Shown here piece by piece: positions 44,649-55,340 of a stretch of 64,000 nucleotides of DNA. Each line of letters opens with the position of its first letter. The first letter of the stretch is position 1. Below the pieces are notes generated by a model. That model saw only the letters and a list, made by a program, of their open reading frames with translations, ran no database searches and was not told the DNA's origin. The position numbers and the translations under genes were made by a program. This DNA is from Ilex aquifolium (taxonomy: Eukaryota; Streptophyta; Magnoliopsida; Aquifoliales; Aquifoliaceae): contig OX637397.1 of NCBI GenBank assembly GCA_951799425.1, forward strand, positions 20,341,064 through 20,405,063, given 5' to 3'.

Positions 44649-45277
44649 TTTATTTAATTTTATTACTTGTGTTATTTAATAAAAAGATAAATACTCAACC
44701 CAATGAGTACCCATTTGTAATCCATATTAACCCGCTTAATTAAAATAAATCATATTACCCAACCCATTTAGAACCCATATTAATTAATATAGATACCTAA
44801 CCCATTTATTTATGGACGGGTTGATCGGGTTAATGGGTAATGGGTTAATATTGCCACCTCTACAATATCATCTCCAATGCCCAAAAATAGATTTTTCTCT
44901 TCATTCACAATTAAAAGAATTTAGTAAAAAACTATTGAGGCATAAAGTAAAAACAAGAAAGAGAGAAAGCAAAAAATCGACAAAAGAAAAATCTATAACA
45001 TTTACTATTTGGTAGCTCGAATAATGAATACATAAAATGAGTCCATTGGATGTTTATAGTTATGAAGAGAATACAAATAATTTAAGTATGATAAATATAA
45101 GATAATATCTAATTTTGCTATATTATTAGATTTTTTTTTATGTGTTTTATCAAATGTTTCAATAAAAAAATTCACGTGCAATGCACGTGGTGCATTCCTA
45201 GTCAATAGAAATGTGTTTTTTCGTATAATTTTTATAAATTATTAAATTTAAATTAAATGATTAAAATTAATACAGAT

Positions 45278-45485
45278 GAGATACTAATACCGATACCAGG
45301 CTGTCAGGACAAGTGTCAGGCCCCGATGAGTAGGAGGGCGTGACGGTCGCTACAAAACCTTGGGCGCTAGCGGCCGTCGGTGCGGATCTTGGTGGTAGTA
45401 GCAAATATTCAAATGAGAACTTTGAAGGCCGAAGAGGGGAATGGTTCCATGTGAACGGCACTTGCACATAGATTAGTTGATCCTG
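45278..45485 (+). pseudogene. 25S rRNA gene fragment (unit A)
   Basis: About 205 bp read like the sense strand of plant 25S rRNA: CAGGCCCCGATGAGTAGGAG, GATCTTGGTGGTAGTAGCAA, AACTTTGAAGGCCGAAGAGG and GTGAACGGCACTTGCACAT. Relative to rDNA as I know it, it has a small deletion after GGGCGCTAGCGG and point changes, so it is a dispersed fragment and not a working rRNA gene. The protein-like frame on the opposite strand is spurious. The same fragment is in unit B at 58964. Confidence 0.85.
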
Positions 45486-45516
45486 AAATCCATAACATAG
45501 TCTTACGGGTAAATAT

Positions 45517-46014
45517 AGTATAGGGAAAATAATAATTTGTACCCCGAAAAATTAAAAAAATTATCAATTTATACCCTCAAAGATCAATTGTTTTAAATTG
45601 CTTTCTCAATTAAATTAGTTGGTAGCAATGTCAACCCCAACTATAAATCCGTTGTGATAGCCGTCAAATTGACTCCCATTTGAGATGAATGTAATGATTT
45701 TTGTTGGATAATTGCACTTTCCCTTTTAGTGTGTGATAATCCAACAAAAGTCATCACCTGCATCTCACGTGACTGTCAATTTGATAAAAATAAAAATGAA
45801 AGCTATGGACGTGGTTGTCAATTTGATAATAAAAATTACAATGAAAGCAATGGACGGGCTTTCAATTTGATAAAAATTGCAACGAAAGCTATGGCTAATG
45901 TTCATAGTGCTATCTATTAATTTCATTGATGGTGCAATCTAAAATAATTGATCTTTAAGGATGCAATTTGCACATGTTTTAATTTTTTCGGGTGCAAACT
46001 GTCATTTATCCTGT
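45517..46014. mobile_element. MITE-like element with internal tandem repeats (unit A)
   Basis: Left end GAAAATAATAATTTGTACCC and the reverse complement of the right end GATAAATGACAGTTTGCACC match over about 80 bp; each also contains AAAGATCAATT. Inside, TGTCAATTTGATAAAAAT followed by GAAAGCTATGGAC-like text repeats three times (45774-45895). Unit B copy: about 59208-59700. Confidence 0.65.
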
Positions 46015-46500
46015 ATTATATCTATCTTTTGGTACAAGCCGAGCTTAAATACCTATATACCAGCGTGGAGTTCCTTTGTAGTCTGCTTTTGTCACCATAT
46101 CTCCAGAAATCTACTTTCTCTCTCTGCATTATATATGTCTCTCTCTCTCATAGCATTCGGACAACATTCATGACTGTATGTTTCAAGAGAAGATCCAAAC
46201 AACATTAAAGTTTGCTTGGAATCTTTGGCTTTCAATTTTCAAAACTAGGGTTTCTGTACACACAAAAAGGGAAATCTGTGTTTTCAGGCTTGAGATTTGG
46301 CAGATCTAAGTGGGCCAAATTGCGGGTTGAAGTGAGTGGTAATTGGAATATTTAAGGTATATAGGAAATGGTAATGGGCACCAGAAAGGGTCCAAAACTT
46401 TGTGGAATATTCTTCCTGCCAACAAATCTCTTGATGGTAGTGTAATAAATTGGAGGGAAAATGGTAATTGATCCTTTTATTAAAAATTATACCGACATCC
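46015..46500. other. Unannotated shared sequence of the duplication (A)
   Basis: Contains TTAAATACCTATATACC, CT-rich stretches and AAAACTAGGGTTTCTG, which resembles a plant promoter and 5' leader. No downstream open frame supports a gene. Nearly identical in unit B (59701-60177). Confidence 0.35.
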
Positions 46501-46509
46501 CTCGTATTT

Positions 46510-47110
46510 AGGGGTGATAATTTTTGATACAACATGAAAACACGACTTGAATTTAACACGAAATTATCCGGTTAAGGTTGGTCATTTTTCAACACGAACA
46601 CGTAAATGACCCGACCCGTTAACACGAATAAAAAATGAATTAAGTTAGTGTCAAACATAAATAACACGAAATTGACACGATTAACAAGGTTTTTTTTTTT
46701 TTTTTGAACGATCGATTAACAAGGTTAAATAATATTATAGAAATAAAAAACTAATTATTTGTTATTGTTTATTAAGCATGGACATAATTATTGTACAACA
46801 AATATATTTTTATTCATTATTATTGTTATGTTTATTAAATTAATCTTTAATTTATAGAAAAAAGTATAAGCATAGATTCAATTAATTGATAATAGAACCT
46901 TAAGACTTAAATCTTAACTTTAAGTACTTTATTCGATTGTTTATATGGGTTAACACGAACACAAATACGAATCCGACACGAAAATAAACTGGTTGGTTGA
47001 CACAACACAATTAAATAAGTTAGATTAGGTAGGGTTAAATAGTATTCGATACGAACCCATAATAACACGACACAAATCCGACTCGACACGATTATGACCC
47101 ATATTATGTA
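46510..47110. mobile_element. Old TIR-type element rich in ACACGA motifs (A)
   Basis: It starts GGGGTGATAATTTTTGATAC. Both ends are rich in AACACGA, ACACGACAC and CCCGTTAACACG in inverse orientation, as in a common plant hAT or MULE-like MITE family. The right end is not well defined. Copy in unit B at 61270-61875. Confidence 0.5.
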
Positions 47111-48384
47111 ACAATTATAAAAGATGTCTCAGTGATTTCTAAAAATTCCCTCTACTCTTCCTCCCTGTTTGGCAACATGTCACCTTCAGCTCATGAGATA
47201 ACAAACAAACAAGGATAAAAATGACAAGATTCCCAATTTTTTTTATAATTACACGAACACCATTAAATATTTTATAATTTTTACAGTATGTTTCAGGAGA
47301 ATCCGGGGGGGATTTTAAAATGGGCACCGTTGTCTACAATACCAAAAAAACAAAATTTCAGTATCATAGTAATATTTATCACATTTGTGGTAGTTTTATT
47401 ATTATTGTGAGTATTTTTACAACTGTTTTAGTACTATTTTTACCACAATAGTGATAAAAACACCTACAACATTGATAAAACTATCCATAAAAGTGATAAT
47501 TATTTTTGTAAAGAAAAAAAGTAGGTCCTATTGTTGCAGGTCGAATACGTGGGCCCTAAATTATTAATTAATTGTTGCATTTAATTTATACAAAATTTTA
47601 TGTTATAAATTTTCAAAGCGTTAGGCATACAATCTATATAATAAATCACATGGAAAGTTGAATTTTATCCCCTTATATATTTTCCTCCCCAATTTCATCA
47701 AATCACCCATCTTATAACATGTTCAATCATTTAATATATAATTAATTTGTTAATAAGAGTACTAATGCTTGATCAAAAAAATATATAGTAGTAGTGAATT
47801 GCCAGAGCTAATCTTTGAGAGAGTGAAATTTTCTTAATAAGAGAGGTAACAACAATTTTTAGTCTAATATGAATGCATTGGGATAAAAAGTTGTAATTAT
47901 TAAAATGCACTAAGCTGTACAATATTATAAATACAACCCTTGTGTGTTGTGATTTCCTTTAATGAATACAAAACCCAAGTATTAGGATATTATGAGTGTA
48001 AGTATAGGTAAAACACTTGAAATGTGGATGCAGTCTAATTATTTATACATAAAACACCCACCGCCACCCTAGGCCACAATAGGCCAAACCCACAATTTAT
48101 GTCCCTCCTAGCCACACTACATACTCTGCCACCCATCACGCTTCACCCCCACGCCCATCGCTACCCACCACCTCTACCCTTCTTCTAATAAACTCCGCAT
48201 GTTCAGTGTAATTTATCGTGAATTCAAATTAATAATAAATTACATGTCTGCAATATGGACATATTAACGTGCACCATCGTATACCATCTGCATGTAGTGG
48301 TAACAAATTATGATTTAGTGTCAAAGAATAACAAAGAGCTCAAAGTTCGATAGAGTAGCAAGAATTACAAATAATTGAATCTAC
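47111..48384. other. Gene-free shared sequence of the duplication (A)
   Basis: Non-coding, AT-rich, with a block of GATAAAAACACC and TTTTACCACAATAGTGA repeats at about 47340-47510 that can fold back on itself. A Pro-rich-looking CCACCGCCACCC region lies at 48058-48185. Nearly identical in unit B up to 63170. Confidence 0.4.
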
Positions 48385-48895
48385 CTTTGTGTAACACCCT
48401 GCATTTTCTTTCATATAGATACATAGATATAGTAAATAATATTTGTAAAGATGTAGATATATGTAGTGACATAAGAATAAACCGTAGGAATAAATGATAT
48501 GGAGACAAGTTGATTGGGAAGTTACGTGTCGAAGATGTTTAAACTTGGAAAGGGTGATTAGACAAGTTTCTAAAAGTTTGTAGGTCAAAATAATGATTCC
48601 ATTGAATCCGGAAGGTCGAAAAACATTGGGAGTGATAATATGGATGTATTGGAAGTTAGGAAGTGTCTCGGAGTTAAAATACACTTTAGCGAGAATTTGG
48701 GTAAAAATGGGTATTGAACACTACTTAGTGTTTTGGCCATAACTTTTTATTCTTAAGTCCATTTGATCTGAAATTTCTAAAATAGATAGTAGACGTCTAG
48801 GGCTACAAAAGTATGTCTCATGAAAAGTTTCCAATTCGACCTCTAAATGGGTCAAAACTGCATTGGAAGTTGAAACAAAAATCTGGAAGTCAAAT

Positions 48896-49008
48896 CGTAC
48901 CGGTACGCGTACCGGTACGCAGAACTCCAGAAGCTGGATCGTACCGGTACGCGTACCGGTACGCAGGACTCCAGTAGCTCAACCGTACCGGTACGCGTAC
49001 CGGTACGC
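48896..49008. repeat. Palindromic CGTACCGGTACG array in the LTR promoter
   Basis: The perfect 12-bp palindrome CGTACCGGTACG occurs six times as three tandem pairs (48896, 48940 and 48984), with an exact 44-bp period. The pairs are separated by about 20-bp spacers of similar sequence (ACTCCAGAAGCTGGA, ACTCCAGTAGCTCAA). Each pair is itself a 24-bp perfect palindrome. The array ends 52 bp before the TATA box. Confidence 0.95.
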
Positions 49009-49059
49009 CCGATAAATCCCAGCCCGATCCGACTTCGGGTCTTTCTCTATTTCTTCCAC

Positions 49060-49067
49060 TATAAATA
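49060..49067 (+). promoter_or_regulatory. TATA box of the solo LTR
   Basis: TATAAATA in the context CCACTATAAATACATCCC, about 670 bp into the LTR and followed by a purine-rich leader. It is a good plant RNA polymerase II TATA element in the expected U3/R area. Confidence 0.7.
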
Positions 49068-51807
49068 CATCCCTACACCTCTCTAAGCCCCATTTCACCA
49101 CTCCAAACCCTAGGTAGCCTTAGAAAGAGAGAAAGGGAGAGAAAAACACAAATATAGAGGGAGATTTACACCATTCTTGAAGATCAAAACCCTAGATTTC
49201 TCAAGATTTCCACTTCTATACCCATTTCCTTTTATTCCCTTCTTCACCCAATCTCACCCAAATCTCTTGAAACCCTAGGAGGAGGAAATTAAGAGGAAAA
49301 TGAAGGAGAACAAGAAGGTTTTGAAGGTTGGGTCTTGGATTTATAGCTTGGCTTAAAAGGTAGGGGATTTCTTCCTATTCTCTTACATTGATGTTAGGGT
49401 TAACTTATATGTATTCTTGTGGTTTGAAATCATATATACTTGCTATTAATTACTTGATTATTGGTCTTCTTGCATTTATTGCCATGTTTTAAACATTGTG
49501 ACGGTTGGGTAGCCATTAAAACTCTCTTTTACTTCTTCAAACCCTAGTTTTGAGAAAAATAGATCTCCTCTTTATATTTCTTTTGCTCTCACCATCAAAT
49601 CCTTAGTGCTTGATATTGTATAACAAAATGATGATTATGATGATCTCTTGCTCTTTTCCTTCAATTATCTTATGGTACAAATTGTGAAATTTGGGGAATT
49701 GTGGAGGTAATTGTTAATTGAGGAAATTGTGGATATCGTATGTCTTGTTTGGTTGTTTGGAGGAACAAGGGTGAGAGGTTCCTTGTAAGGATGCTTGAGA
49801 AGTAAGGCTTTGAGGGTGAATTGGAGACTTGTGTAATTGTTGGTTATGTGAGATAGTTATTGGTATTTTACTTCTTATGTGGTTGTACGATACGAACATG
49901 GATTACTAAGGACCGGGTATCATGTAGTGGGTATACGTCTTTATATGCCACGCGGGTATGAACTTTTCCTACCACATGGAGTGGTTAGACGCCTTTGTAC
50001 GCCGTGTGGGTATAAACTTTTCATATCGCTAATGATCACGGTTTAGTAACGTGGGTTGTATCGGGCACACCGTGTGGGTCATCGTGCATTGTACCAAATA
50101 CGATTTCTGCAAGAGTTTTGGGGTAGTATGGGATGCCACAAGAACTTGTGGAAATGGTGTATGGTGGGATGGATTATGTTTTGGGAATTGATTCTTATTG
50201 GTATCTTGTGTTCATTTATTCTTTTAATTACCGTGGTTCCTTAAACTTGAGATTTATGTAAAATGTCTTGTTTTTACTTCAAAATTCATATATGCTATTT
50301 GTAAAAATGAGACCGAACTGTTTTAATATAATTTCTAAACCTTGTTTGGGTTTGGGAGAAATTTTCTACAGAGCTTCGTGCTCACTCCCTACCGCTAACA
50401 TTTTCAGATTATATACTTGAGGAGGAGTTGGGAGTCGAGGAGCCCGCATATTGGGAGACTCTGATCAACGGGAGTGTAGATCCCGAGGTGGACATGTAGA
50501 GATATAGCTTCTTTTGTACTAGACTAGAGAGTTTATTTGGAGATCATGTAAAGTCTAATATTTTGTTATTCCGCTGCAAGTGTACTTTAATTCTCTTGGA
50601 ATGTAAATGCCATTGCTTGGCCTATTCTTTTGGGATGATAGTGTGGATATGATATATGGTGAATGGAAGTTTATTTTATGATGGTTAAATGGACCCTGTG
50701 TGGTCAAGTTAATAGAATTGCACAGGTTGTGATTTTTGGGTGGAGCTTCCTGTACAAAGGAGACTCTGCCCAAATTTTGTTAAAAATTAAGAATGTTTCT
50801 TATTTGATGGATATATATTTAGTGCTCTCATGATGTGAATGTTTTAGAATGTAATGCCGTCCAGGGTGGTATTTGGGGTGTTACACTTTGTGGCTTGAAC
50901 TTAATAAAGCACTAACATAATTTAGCTAGAGTAGTGAATTTGTAAGGTATCCCCCAGTATTGGATCATTTCCATCCATACTGTTCAGATTTAATTACTTA
51001 ATTAGAGTAGCCTTACGTAATCATATTGAATTATTGTCAACATGTGCCAACACTAACTATGTTATTAAGTCATAAAATATGAGATTAAATTTTAAAAAAT
51101 TAATCAATCTTTTAAATCTAATCAATTCCTCAAATTAAACTATATTTATCCTAAATTCAAGTCAACTCTAACCAGTTCCATTAATTAAGTTATTTTTGTT
51201 TCTAAATAGTTTGTATCCAAAAGTAAACCTACCACTACCACCTATTTCACACAAAACCTCCAAACTATATTTATCCTAAACTATGTTTTGAATTAACCGT
51301 AGATTCCATTAAATATTATAATTTGGTATTAATACAACGGTGACAATAAAACATCATTAAATTAAATTTTTAAGTCTAAATAATATTACTTAAAAAATAT
51401 TATAATATTATTTTGTTTCTTTTGTCTTTTCTTTGAATTGTAGTCCGTATATAATGGTCATTGAAGGCCATGCCACCTTGTTTTTTTGAATGCCTGATTG
51501 AAAGAAAAAATAGGGTAATTGAAAAAGGGCAAATTCTAGTTTACCCTATTGTGGTTTGTGCCTTGAGCAGATGACCCCCTATCATTTGGAAGTATGCACA
51601 TCACCCCCTTGTGGTTATGGACTAAACTGCAACTCTTACTCCGTTAAACAGTGATCGTAAAAGTACTACAATACCCTCAAATATATATGTCGTCTACCCA
51701 AGAATCTTAGCCCTAAATGTCGTCTACCCAGGAACGCACGAAGTCTCTCTCTTCTCTCTCTCTCTCTCTCTACCAGCCCTTGAACCCACGAAATTTTAGG
51801 TCTTCGA

Positions 51808-51900
51808 TTTCCTTATGAATCGAAATTAGGGCTTCGATTTCTTGATGATTTGAAGGTAGGGCTTCGATTTCTTGATGGTTTGAAGTTAGGGCTTTGATTG
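51808..51900. repeat. Three 30-bp repeats, TTAGGGCTTCGATTTCTTGA type
   Basis: AGGGCTTCGATTTCTTGATG followed by a GTTTGAAG-like stretch repeats about three times in tandem, in the leader of the MULE remnant. Confidence 0.7.
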
Positions 51901-52106
51901 ACAAGTTAAATAGGCAGAAGATTTTTATTTTTTAAGAAGATTCAAGGCCAAAAATAAGGTTAGCTTATTTCCAGTTTTCCTTATATGCTAAGTTATGCAT
52001 CGAGTTATGTGTGTGAAAATCTGTATCACTTTTTCATTTTTGTTTTGTTTTTGTGCCATATATTTGTTGTTTATTGACTTAGTGGTCCTACCACTAAGGA
52101 TTTCCC

Positions 52107-54459
52107 TGTGAAACCCGGGTAAATTTGAATTTTTGTGAATAAGGGCAAAATGGTCATTTGCCATCCTAATGCTTATTTGAAATACTCATACTCTATACCT
52201 CGTATGAGTAAACGGAGTTCGCCATTGGATTCGTATCGCGAAATCTAGTCACCTTGTCAAATTTCGTCGAATTCCGAGATAGTCGAATTTTTGCACGCCG
52301 TTCGAGACGATTGCGTGGCGAATGACTTTTTAAAAGTCCCCAAAAATGTATTTTTGAAAATTTCCTTAAAATTAAGTTAAAGTTCCAATAAAATTTATTT
52401 GGACTAAATCTGAGATATAATGACTCATTTCGGGACGAAAAACGGACCCGGAAGTCGAAAATATGCGGTGCGATGTGGACCGCTCATTTACGCCTATAAA
52501 TATCCTCTTAAATCAGATTTTTGGAGAAAAAAATATCTCCTCCTTGGCTGTAAGTAGTCGGCCAAGACCAAAGAGAAAGAAAAAAAATTTCTTCAACCTT
52601 CCCGCTCCGATTCTGGAAGTTCCGTCGGTCGGAATTTGTCGGACCAAGACTTAAAGTTCTTCTACTCATCAAGGGCTACGCGTACGTACCAAGAATGAGA
52701 GATTTCACCGAAAATTCAAGTGGAGTCTTTGAAGAAATCAAGGATTTTGTGGTCTTTGTTGGTGTTCTTGAAGCTTTGAAGCTCTAGTCTTCATCTCACG
52801 CTTCAAAAGGTAGGGTTTCTCCTACTTGGGTTGATTTCTAACCTAAATTTCCATAGGAATTGTTGAATGTATGTGTTATATATATATCTATCAATTGCCT
52901 ATTAATATGGAAATGGGAAAGTGAGCTTAGAAATGGCTTAGGCCAACTTCTAGCTTGACTTTGATGCATGGGGGTTACTTGGGCATTTTCTTGTAACTAT
53001 GTGAAATTGTGGGCATGATATGTGTTTAACATGAAGGTGCCTTGAAGGTGTTGATTAAATGCCTTGAATGATGATATTTAATGTTGTGTGGCAATACTAT
53101 GTGATTACATAATTGATGCATGTAAGGTGTTTGATAAAATGTCTTGAATGTGAAAAGTGTTATCTTGATGAAATTGAAATGACATGCTTGAGTTGAGTTA
53201 GGTGATAACTTGTGGAAATCATATGCTTATTGATATATTGAGCATGATGATGATATATGGAAGTTATGTGTATATGACATACATTTCCATGGGATATGAT
53301 GATAAGTGTTATATGTTGCTCATGTGGCATTCATTACATGAGACATGACATGGATAAGCAATGGTTCATTACATTGCATTTGCACGGAACATCTCATCAC
53401 ATGGGTGAGTGCATGGTTGTCGTCAATACCACACTTGGTGATTGACGGAAGGCTTGGGAAAGTTGGGTCGGAGGCCTAGCTAAGCCGCTTGGTTTCATGA
53501 TAAATTGGGTCGGGGTTAGCAAGAAGGGCTAGGATATCCCTCGGGTGAAAGACTCGTTGATAGGATTCGCACTCCGTTGGTGTAAAAGGCCATAAAGTGT
53601 GTCGGTATACGCGGAACCGTGGGTTGAAGTCCTGAAATTCCGTGTCGGCTGGGTGCCGTTGGTGTAAGTCCATGAATGCCCACCCCAAGAAAGACCCTAG
53701 TTTTTGCAAATGTCAATTGATGTGTAACATAGATGACGGTTCAAAGGCACGTTGGCACTACAATGTGTTGTGGGAGTCGGTATGGGCTCGGGATAGCATG
53801 CATGAGTGAGTTTCATCTCATTATTTGGCATGGCATCATGAGATTCTATCTTGAATAATATATTCTTATTTGGAATGGAAGAAGTTGTTTGTAGCATGTG
53901 CGCATTGCATACGCATTTTAGGTGGGGAGTAGCCTCTGTAGGAGTTTTTCTACTGAGCGTTGGCTCACTCTATATGGGAAACATTTCAGGTGGGAGAAAT
54001 ACACCGATGGATGGCTCCAATTTGGACTCTCATGTTTGAAGAAAGCCGAATGTGGCTTTATTTTGTGTGAATGTACAACAATTGTGGAAATAATATTTTG
54101 GGCATGTAATCTTTTGCAAATAATTGTAATAGAACTTATATGGACTATTGTTAATCTAACCTTGCATGTTTTGATATAAGTATTGATAAATGGACCCGGT
54201 GCGGTCAAGTTTTACTTATAAATGGACCATGTGTGGTCATTGTGTTATTTTGGGCCTCGGATGGGTCATGTTAATGTATACTGCACAAGTTGTGTTTTGG
54301 GTAGAGCTCCCCGTACAAAGGAGACTCTGCCCGAATTTCGTTAAAATTAAGGACCCCGGTAAATGGGGCATGACGGTGTGATATCGAGTTACTCGGTATC
54401 CACGAGTATTCCGCGGATTGATGGGTAATCAATGGACCCCCGAATTTTGGGGTGTCACA
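52107..54459 (+). mobile_element. Second solo LTR, 2.35 kb, with TTCCC target duplication
   Basis: Starts TGTGAAACCCGGG and ends GGGGTGTCACA. The 5-bp repeat TTCCC flanks it (52102-52106 and 54460-54464). TATA box TATAAATA at 52495-52502 sets + orientation. No internal retroelement sequence remains. It is a different family from the LTR at 48390 but of the same general gypsy type. Open frames inside (53476-53716, 53851-54381) have no domain and are taken as chance. Confidence 0.85.
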
Positions 54460-54639
54460 TTCCCTTTTAAATATTTGGTTTTTTTGGGTTTGTGGTCATA
54501 CCAACGGTTCCATCTGTGGGTGTTTTTTTCTAAATTGTGGTCCTACCAAATGTTGTATGGTGATTTTTGGATGGGTAAAAGGGGACAAAGGTTTCCCCAC
54601 TGTTTTGTTTATTAATGTACATCTTTTAATGCAGAATGG

Positions 54640-55331
54640 GTTAGGACAAATTTGTTGTCGAATTGCATCATGGGGGAAAGTTCATGTGAACACCAAAAAT
54701 TGTTTACAAAGGTGGTACTGTAAGTATTATTGAAGATTGCGAACCAGACAAATTTTCTTTACTTGAGATTATAGCCATGTATGTATCATTTGGAGGAGAA
54801 GGGGTGAATGTTGACATACTTGGGTATAGTTTCGACATGGGATTAAAGCAAATGAGGTCAGACTGTGATGTTATCGAGTTACTAAAATGTTATGAAGACC
54901 TGCCAGTAGTTGTAATATACATTGACAAGGGTGATGATCTAATGTCTGTGTTATCACCAGATTGTGCAAGGGATACTGTGAATACTATGGATGATGAAGT
55001 TGATGTTAATGTCAACGAACAGATTCAAAACAGTGATACACTTGAGACTGATTCTAATGACATTGACTATGTACTGAATACCTCTGAATGTTATGACAGT
55101 GACGAATATAGTGAGGACCCTAGTTGGATTTATGAAGACCTAGATGGTCCAGATGATGATGACATTTTCAGAAGTGACTTTCCACCTAATGGGGTTGAAG
55201 CGTCTGTTAATCAAGATGTTGGACCATCTCAGTCAAATATAAATGTGCAAGTGGATGAGGAATGGTGTTCTGCGATAGGAAATGAAGAGGAACTACTCAG
55301 TCTAAAAGGGTCTTCTAAAAGGGTCTTGTAA
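54640..55331 (+). pseudogene. MuDR-type transposase N-terminal (PB1-like) domain
   Basis: Read in one frame from about 54640: FVVELHHGGKFM, TGA at 54687-54689, then TPKIVYKGGTVSIIEDCEPD, SLLEIIAMYVSFGGEG and MGLKQMRSDCDVIELLK. The HHGGKF / YKGG / SLLEI / G(L)K-x-SD-x-DV pattern is the PB1-like N-terminal domain of plant MULE transposases. An acidic linker follows (DDEVDVNVNEQ, DSDEYSEDPSW), as usual in the family. The MULE catalytic and SWIM zinc-finger domains are absent; a TAA comes at about 55329. The end shows a local duplication of AATGAAGAGGAACTACTCAG. Confidence 0.8.
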
Positions 55332-55340
55332 ATGAAGAGG

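Larger units (their letters stand above)
41594..44861. mobile_element. MULE-like TIR element nested in the Helitron
   Basis: A perfect 10-bp direct repeat ACAATATCAT flanks it (41584-41593 and 44862-44871). Ends are AGGGGTGGCAA and, reverse-complemented, AGAGGTGGCAA. Subterminal regions are rich in GGGTTGGGTT and AACCCATT motifs. A 9-11 bp duplication with short TIRs points to Mutator-like elements. It carries no transposase; most of its interior is an inverted Helitron (42261-44648). It is absent from unit B. Confidence 0.7.
41296..45201 (+). mobile_element. Helitron of unit A, interrupted by a TIR element
   Basis: The 5' end TCTATACTAC follows an A. The 3' end has the palindromic hairpin CACGTGCAATGCACGTG (45173-45189), then GTGCATTC and CTAG (45198-45201) followed by T. 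Unit B holds the same element at 57580-58887. With its nested insertion (41594-44861) removed, about 640 bp of Helitron sequence remains. Confidence 0.72.
48390..50885 (+). mobile_element. Solo LTR, 2.5 kb, with CTTTG target duplication
   Basis: Ends TGTAACACC...GGTGTTACA (inverted TG...CA termini), flanked by a perfect 5-bp repeat CTTTG (48385-48389 and 50886-50890). Unit B carries the empty site with a single CTTTG at 63171-63175. Length and the TGTAACACC terminus fit Ty3/gypsy chromoviruses of the Tekay/Del type. That lineage call is by family knowledge only. A TATA box TATAAATA at 49060-49067 gives the + orientation. Unequal recombination between two LTRs would remove the internal part. 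Confidence 0.88.
35122..51526. repeat. Tandem segmental duplication, unit A
   Basis: Segments 35122-35500, 41212-41295, 44872-48389 and 50886-51526 match, in the same order and orientation, unit B at 57110-63810. The first block shares CGAATCACTGTCATCAGAG onward through AGTCGGTTCGTTGCCTTGTT and a CT/AT microsatellite. The gaps between matching blocks are transposon insertions found only in A: two Helitrons, a TIR element and a solo LTR. Divergence between matching blocks is low by eye. Confidence 0.85.
51527..55340 (+). mobile_element. MULE (MuDR-like) remnant split by a solo LTR
   Basis: Just after unit A ends, GGGCAAATTCTAGTTTACCC resembles a MULE terminal repeat. Non-coding leader follows to 52106. 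Then comes a solo LTR (52107-54459), and then sequence leading into a MuDR transposase N-terminal domain. The right terminal repeat and the catalytic domain are not found. Limits on the right are uncertain. Confidence 0.55.

Noticed and set aside
45267-45467. Minus-strand 66-codon frame starting MQVPFTWNHSPLRPSKF, also found at 58953-59153
   Set aside because: It is the antisense of a 25S rRNA fragment. Conservation between the two copies comes from segmental duplication, not protein selection.
48896-49008. CRISPR-like array (three repeats with spacers)
   Set aside because: The genome is a plant, the spacers are similar to each other, there are only three units, and they lie in an LTR promoter.
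53476-54615. Several 60-95 codon frames
   Set aside because: They lie inside a solo LTR, overlap on both strands and show no domain.
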